A stretch of 58,141 nucleotides of DNA from DATDCY01 sp031406795 [NCBI: Candidatus Rokuibacteriota bacterium] (GTDB lineage Bacteria; JAUVQV01), in NCBI GenBank assembly GCA_031406795.1, contig JANOHV010000236.1, forward strand, positions 1 through 58,141. The letters run 5' to 3'. The notes beneath the pieces were generated by a model. It searched no databases, was not told the origin of the DNA, and saw only the letters and a list, made by a program, of their open reading frames with translations. The translations under genes and the position numbers were made by a program. This document shows positions 54,401 to 58,141 of this stretch, piece after piece. The number at the start of each line of letters is the position of its first letter. Position 1 is the stretch's first letter.

Positions 54401-55030
54401 CGGCAGATCAAGGCACTCGGACCGGTCAACCTGGCGGCCCTGGGCGACCAGCAGGAATTGCAGGATCGTCTGGAGACCCAGCGGCGTCAGCAGGAGGATC
54501 TCGACCAGGCCGCGCGCGACCTGCGCCAGGCGATCGCCAAGATCAACGCCACTTCGCGCGAGAAGTTCCTCGAGACCTTCGAGAAGGTCAACGAAAAATT
54601 CCAGGAAATCTTCCCACAGCTGCTCGAAAACGGCCACGCGCTGCTGCGCCTGGCGGAAGGCGAAGACCCGCTGGAGGCGGGGGTCGAGATCCTGGCCCAG
54701 CCCGCGGGCAAGAAGCTCAAGCACATCTCGCTGCTCTCCGGCGGCGAACAGGCGCTCACCGCCATCGCGCTGCTGCTCGCGATCTTCATGGTCAAGCCTT
54801 CGCCGTTCTGCCTGCTCGACGAAGTCGACGCGCCGCTCGACGAGTCGAACATCATGCGCTTCCTCAAGGTGCTGCGCCGCTCCGTCGGCAACTCGCAGCT
54901 GGTGATGGTCACGCACAACAAGCGAACCATGGAGAACGCCAACAACCTGGTCGGCGTCACGATGTCCGACCCCGGGGTCTCGCGCCTGATCTCCGTGCAG
55001 CTGCGCGAGTATCAGGCGCAGGCCTCCTAG
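51452..55030 (+). CDS. smc: Chromosome segregation protein SMC
   Basis: Condensin-type ATPase that organises the chromosome. The 1192-residue product has the N-terminal Walker A [20 protein letters not shown], long coiled coils (about 170-510 and 670-1020), a hinge at about 530-670 ([20 protein letters not shown]), the C-terminal signature [17 protein letters not shown] and Walker B [15 protein letters not shown]. The start is TTG 51452, chosen because GGAGG lies 7 nt upstream and [14 protein letters not shown] is the canonical N terminus. It is followed by ftsY 8 bases after the stop. Confidence 0.97.
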   Translation: [1192 protein letters not shown]

Positions 55031-55038
55031 GAGCCGCG

Positions 55039-55980
55039 ATGGTCTTCGGACGCGGCGCCGAGCGCCAGGGCTTGTTTGCCAGACTCAAAGCCGGGCTGGC
55101 CAAGACGCACGACGGCTTCATCAACAAGGTCGAGCGTCTGATCCTGCGCCGCAACAGCGTCGACACCCAGCTCCTCGACGAACTCGAAGAGATCTACCTT
55201 CAGGGGGATGTCGGGCCGCGCACGACCGAGGAGCTCATGGACCGGCTGCGGCGCGCGGTCGCCCGCAACGAGGTGCGCACCCCCGACGAAGTCCTGGGTT
55301 TCCTCAAGGCCCAGGCGCGGGAAATCCTGTCGGCCTGCGCCGGACGGATCGTCCTGCCCGCGCAGGGAGTCGGGGTCATCCTCGTGGTCGGCACGAACGG
55401 CTCGGGCAAGACGACGACCGTGGCCAAGCTCGGTCGCCGGCTCCAGCGCGAGGGTCGCCGGGTGATCCTCGCCGCCGCCGACACCTTCCGCGCCGCCGCG
55501 GCCGAACAACTCGAAATCTGGGGTGAGCGCACCGGCCTCGACGTGATCTCGCAGAAGCCCGGTTCCGACCCGGCCGCCGTCGTCTATGACACGATCAACG
55601 CGGCGATCGCCCGCGGCTACGACACGGTCATCGCGGACACGGCGGGGAGGATGCATACGAAGGTCAATCTCATGGAGGAGATGAAGAAAATCCGGCGCAC
55701 GGCGGCCAAGCTCGTCCCGGGCGCTCCCCACGAGACGCTGCTGGTTCTCGACGCGACGACAGGCCAGAACGCCTTCTCGCAGATGCGGCTCTTCCACGAG
55801 GCGGTCGGGTTGACGGGGCTGGTCCTGACCAAGCTTGATGGCACGGCCCGCGGCGGCGTGGTGCTCGGCCTGGCGCGCGAATTCCCGGTGCCCGTCAAGC
55901 TCGTCGGCGTCGGCGAGAAAGTCGAGGACCTGCAGGACTTCGACCCCGAGGCCTTCGTCGAGGCCCTCTACGAGCGCTAG
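55039..55980 (+). CDS. ftsY: Signal recognition particle receptor FtsY
   Basis: SRP-receptor GTPase that docks ribosome-nascent chains at the membrane. The 313-residue product lacks the long acidic A domain of E. coli FtsY. It has the N domain (ARLKAGLAKTHDGFINKVE), G1 GTNGSGKTTTVAKLG, ADTFRAAAAEQL, G3 DTAGR, G4 TKLDGTARGGV and the closing GVGEKVEDLQDFD. AGGAG lies 5 nt before the ATG, overlapping the smc stop region. Its stop overlaps the convergent response regulator stop by 4 bases. Confidence 0.97.
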   Translation: MVFGRGAERQGLFARLKAGLAKTHDGFINKVERLILRRNSVDTQLLDELEEIYLQGDVGPRTTEELMDRLRRAVARNEVRTPDEVLGFLKAQAREILSACAGRIVLPAQGVGVILVVGTNGSGKTTTVAKLGRRLQREGRRVILAAADTFRAAAAEQLEIWGERTGLDVISQKPGSDPAAVVYDTINAAIARGYDTVIADTAGRMHTKVNLMEEMKKIRRTAAKLVPGAPHETLLVLDATTGQNAFSQMRLFHEAVGLTGLVLTKLDGTARGGVVLGLAREFPVPVKLVGVGEKVEDLQDFDPEAFVEALYER

Positions 55981-56348
55981 GGCGACTCCGGCCCGAGCTG
56001 CTCCCTGATCATCGCCACCAGGACGCTCCCCGGCTCGCCCTTGAGAAACGTGCCCTGGACTTCGCCGATCTGGCGGAGCGGTTCGATGAGCTTCTCGTCG
56101 ACGGAGCAGACAATCACGCTGGTCGCGGCCCTGCGCACGAGCCGCAGTTCCCGGAAGAATTCCTCCCCGCCCATCTGCGGCAGCACGATGTCCAGCAGAA
56201 TCAGATCGACCTGCTCGCCCGCATCGATGAAGTCCAGCCCCTGCCTGCCGGTGTAGGCGCACAGGAGCCGCAGCCCCAGATCGGCGAGCAGGATCTGGTA
56301 GTAGTCCTGGATGTCGGTGTCGTCCTCGACGATCAACAGCGTCTTCAT
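55977..56348 (-). CDS. Single-domain response regulator
   Basis: A 123-residue receiver domain with VEDDTDI (acidic pocket), the phospho-Asp in LILLDIVLPQMGG, a Ser/Thr switch in VIVCSVDEK and a conserved Lys in FLKGEPG, where Pro normally follows directly. There is no output domain. The ATG overlaps the histidine kinase stop by 4 nt, so it is the likely phosphorylation partner. Confidence 0.9.
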   Translation of the reverse strand: MKTLLIVEDDTDIQDYYQILLADLGLRLLCAYTGRQGLDFIDAGEQVDLILLDIVLPQMGGEEFFRELRLVRRAATSVIVCSVDEKLIEPLRQIGEVQGTFLKGEPGSVLVAMIREQLGPESP

Positions 56349-58141
56349 GCCTCTCCCACCCCTCCCCCGATCGGGAGCCTGACCACCGCCGTGCTGCCGC
56401 GGCCCCTGCCGGCCGACTCGAACCCGATGCTGCCGCCGACGCCGTCGACGATCATCCGGCAGATCGTCAGGCCAACGCCGGACCCCTCGGCCGACGCCGC
56501 GACCTGGTAGAACCGGTCGAAGACCCGGGCGAGTTCCTCCGGGGTCAGCCCGATCCCCTCGTCGCCGACCCGCACCACGGCTGCGCCGCCCCCGAGCGCC
56601 AGCACCACCCGGATGCTCCCGCCCGTCGGCTGTTTCTGGAATTTTATCGCATTGTTCAGCAAATTGGAAAAAACATGCCAGAGCATCTCGGCATCGCTGG
56701 TGATTTCGACGGGCGCGAGCGAAACCGACACGACGATGCCCCGGGCAGTCAACTCGGGTTGATAATCCTCGACCACGCTCCCGACGATTTCATCGAGCCG
56801 GAACCGCTCGCGGCGGTACTTCCGGACGCCCGATTCGAGCCGCGCGAGCCCGAGCAGGTTCCGAATCACCTGCTGCTGGCGCCGGATGGAGGACGCCATG
56901 ACCGTCACGACCTTGCCGACTGCCGGCGCGAAACCCTCCCGCTCGGCGATGCCGCGCAGGATTTCCAGCTGCATCGCGTGCTTGGCCACCGGCGTCTTGA
57001 GCTCGTGCGAGACATCGCGGACGAAGCCTTCGCGCAGACGATCGAGTTTCGTGAGCTCCAGATTCTGCCGCGCCAGCTCCGCGTTGGCGTGGCGCAGTTC
57101 GTCCGCGACACGCTTGCGTTCGGTGATATCGCGGCAGATCGAGATGGCCAGCGGCGCGCCTTCAAGATCGAAGATTCGGGAGCTGACCTCGTTGTGGAAG
57201 ACGCGGCCGTCCCGCGTGCGGTGAACGCTCTCGAACACCACCGTCTCACCCGCGCGCAACCGCGCCGCGATGGACGCGGAATCCACCCCGCTCGCCCCCG
57301 GCGCCTCGATCTGCTCGACGGTCATCCCGACCAGTTCCTCCCGCGTGTACCCGAGCCGCGCGCATCCCGTGTCGTTGGCCTCCACGATCCTGCCGTGGCG
57401 CCCATCAGCCGTCAGTTCGTGGACGTAGATACTGTCGCCCACGCTCCGGAAGAGCGCCCCGTAGCGATCCAGGCTCTGCCGCAAGCCGCGCTCCGCGGCA
57501 GTGCGCTGGCCAATCTCGTGCACCAGGGTGCAGTTGAGATCCATGAGCTTGTCCTCGGAGCGCTCGATGCTGTCGGCCATGGCGTTGAACGCCGCGGCCA
57601 GCCGCGCGAACTCGCCGCTGCCCGTCACCGGAATGCGGTGCGCGAGGTTGCCGATGCCAAGCGCCCCCGCGCCCTGGCTGAGCACCTCGATGTTGCGCAT
57701 GATCACCAGGTCGCCCCAGAGCGCCACCGCGCCGAAGAGCACCAGGCAGACGGCGGTGATCCCCGCGCCGCTGTACAGCATGGCGGCGACTCCCTCCTCG
57801 ATGCTCTTCCCCAGGATCCCGACGCGCACGCTGCCGAGGTCGGTGCCCAGGCCGGCGTCGCCGATGCCGACCGCGACATCGAAGATCGTGCCTGCGGCGG
57901 TTGCGAGTTTGCGGACGCGGGGTTGTCCCTGTGAATTCGGGGAATTGACCCGGAGCAGTTCGGTCGGAAAGGTGTCGCCGAAGGTGTGCACCATCACCGC
58001 GCCGGCGGGATCCTGGATGAAGACGTACGAGATGTCGTCTTCGACCCGCCGGCTGGCCTCCGCCAACAGCAGCAGCGAAACCATGTCTTCGGTCAGCATC
58101 CACTTCACGCTGTCGTCGGCGACGAGCCGGGCGATGGACAC
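56345..58141 (-). CDS. Membrane sensor histidine kinase with HAMP and PAS domains (5' end outside window)
   Basis: A visible fragment of 598 residues that runs to the window edge, so its N terminus and first membrane segment are probably missing. In order: periplasmic sensor part (to about 120), transmembrane helix 122-143, HAMP 145-197, PAS 225-340 (ending ICRDITERKRVADEL), HisKA with phospho-His in DVSHELKTP (His 379), and an HATPase domain with LLNNAIKF, VGDEGIGL and GSGVGLTIC. It is co-transcribed with the receiver gene at 55977 via an ATGA overlap. Confidence 0.93.
   Translation of the reverse strand: MSIARLVADDSVKWMLTEDMVSLLLLAEASRRVEDDISYVFIQDPAGAVMVHTFGDTFPTELLRVNSPNSQGQPRVRKLATAAGTIFDVAVGIGDAGLGTDLGSVRVGILGKSIEEGVAAMLYSGAGITAVCLVLFGAVALWGDLVIMRNIEVLSQGAGALGIGNLAHRIPVTGSGEFARLAAAFNAMADSIERSEDKLMDLNCTLVHEIGQRTAAERGLRQSLDRYGALFRSVGDSIYVHELTADGRHGRIVEANDTGCARLGYTREELVGMTVEQIEAPGASGVDSASIAARLRAGETVVFESVHRTRDGRVFHNEVSSRIFDLEGAPLAISICRDITERKRVADELRHANAELARQNLELTKLDRLREGFVRDVSHELKTPVAKHAMQLEILRGIAEREGFAPAVGKVVTVMASSIRRQQQVIRNLLGLARLESGVRKYRRERFRLDEIVGSVVEDYQPELTARGIVVSVSLAPVEITSDAEMLWHVFSNLLNNAIKFQKQPTGGSIRVVLALGGGAAVVRVGDEGIGLTPEELARVFDRFYQVAASAEGSGVGLTICRMIVDGVGGSIGFESAGRGRGSTAVVRLPIGGGVGEA

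Noticed and set aside
53389-55038. Upstream extension of ftsY through smc
   Set aside because: Residues before the ATG at 55039 are an Arg/Ala-rich shadow of smc; a ribosome-binding site and the canonical N domain begin at 55039.

Overview
The window is a gene-dense, very GC-rich (roughly two thirds G+C, estimated by eye) bacterial chromosome segment. It carries about 52 protein genes and one tRNA, and I see no phage, plasmid or insertion-sequence genes. Several features point to a Gram-negative relative of the Geobacter/Desulfuromonas group (Desulfuromonadota, former Deltaproteobacteria): the ihfA-merR-tRNA-Pro-pcm order, prs-rplY-pth followed by rpsF-ssb-rpsR-DUF2232, LptF/LptG, IHF, an outer-membrane barrel protein, a UPF0280 protein, two EF-G paralogues, and a dispersed repeat ending in a GGGCC-TTTTCA-GGCC hairpin. 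This placement rests on remembered gene orders, not on a search.

Layout. 0-5.3 kb: a 136-bp-period repeat, then pcm, tRNA-Pro(GGG), merR and ihfA (minus), a divergent EF-G-like GTPase, and a plus-strand protein with a cNMP-binding-like fold. 5.3-12.2 kb (minus): an orphan CheY-like regulator, then coaX, nadC, valS, a receiver protein with a Pro-rich linker, and a CheW protein. 12.3-17.1 kb: dGTPase-like hydrolase, DUF362 ferredoxin-like protein, TldE/PmbA, and gpsA (plus). 17.1-21.6 kb (minus): outer-membrane protein, TrpB2, Crp-like protein, MBL-fold hydrolase and accD. 21.7-26.4 kb (plus): prs, rplY, pth, rpsF, ssb, rpsR, DUF2232. 26.4-37.0 kb (plus): mutS, an AMIN-domain amidase, a second EF-G, and a heterodimeric ABC exporter. 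37.0-37.25 kb is a repeat- and hairpin-rich spacer. 37.3-47.6 kb (minus): OB-fold lipoprotein; UPF0280-plsY; rplI-dnaB-alr-radA; MoaB-like-tmk-holB-PSP1(RicT-like). 47.9-56.0 kb (plus): exported HhH protein, Rrf2/IscR-like regulator, lptF-lptG, smc-ftsY. The window ends in a minus-strand histidine kinase-response regulator pair that runs off the edge.

Most of the content is core machinery: translation, replication and repair, envelope biogenesis, and NAD, CoA and phospholipid synthesis. Genes are packed into operons with many 1-4 nt overlaps, and GTG starts are common. Many sigma-70-type promoters with 17-18 bp spacers can be read directly, plus one sigma-54-like site. The parts most worth a second look are the 136-bp repeat family, three promoters whose -10 element lies exactly 8 bp from an ATG (likely leaderless mRNAs), an EF-G-like protein without the catalytic His, a Crp-like gene translationally coupled to a phosphodiesterase-like MBL gene, and a CheW-receiver pair with no visible kinase. 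I did not find a clear-cut wholly new defence or biosynthetic system.
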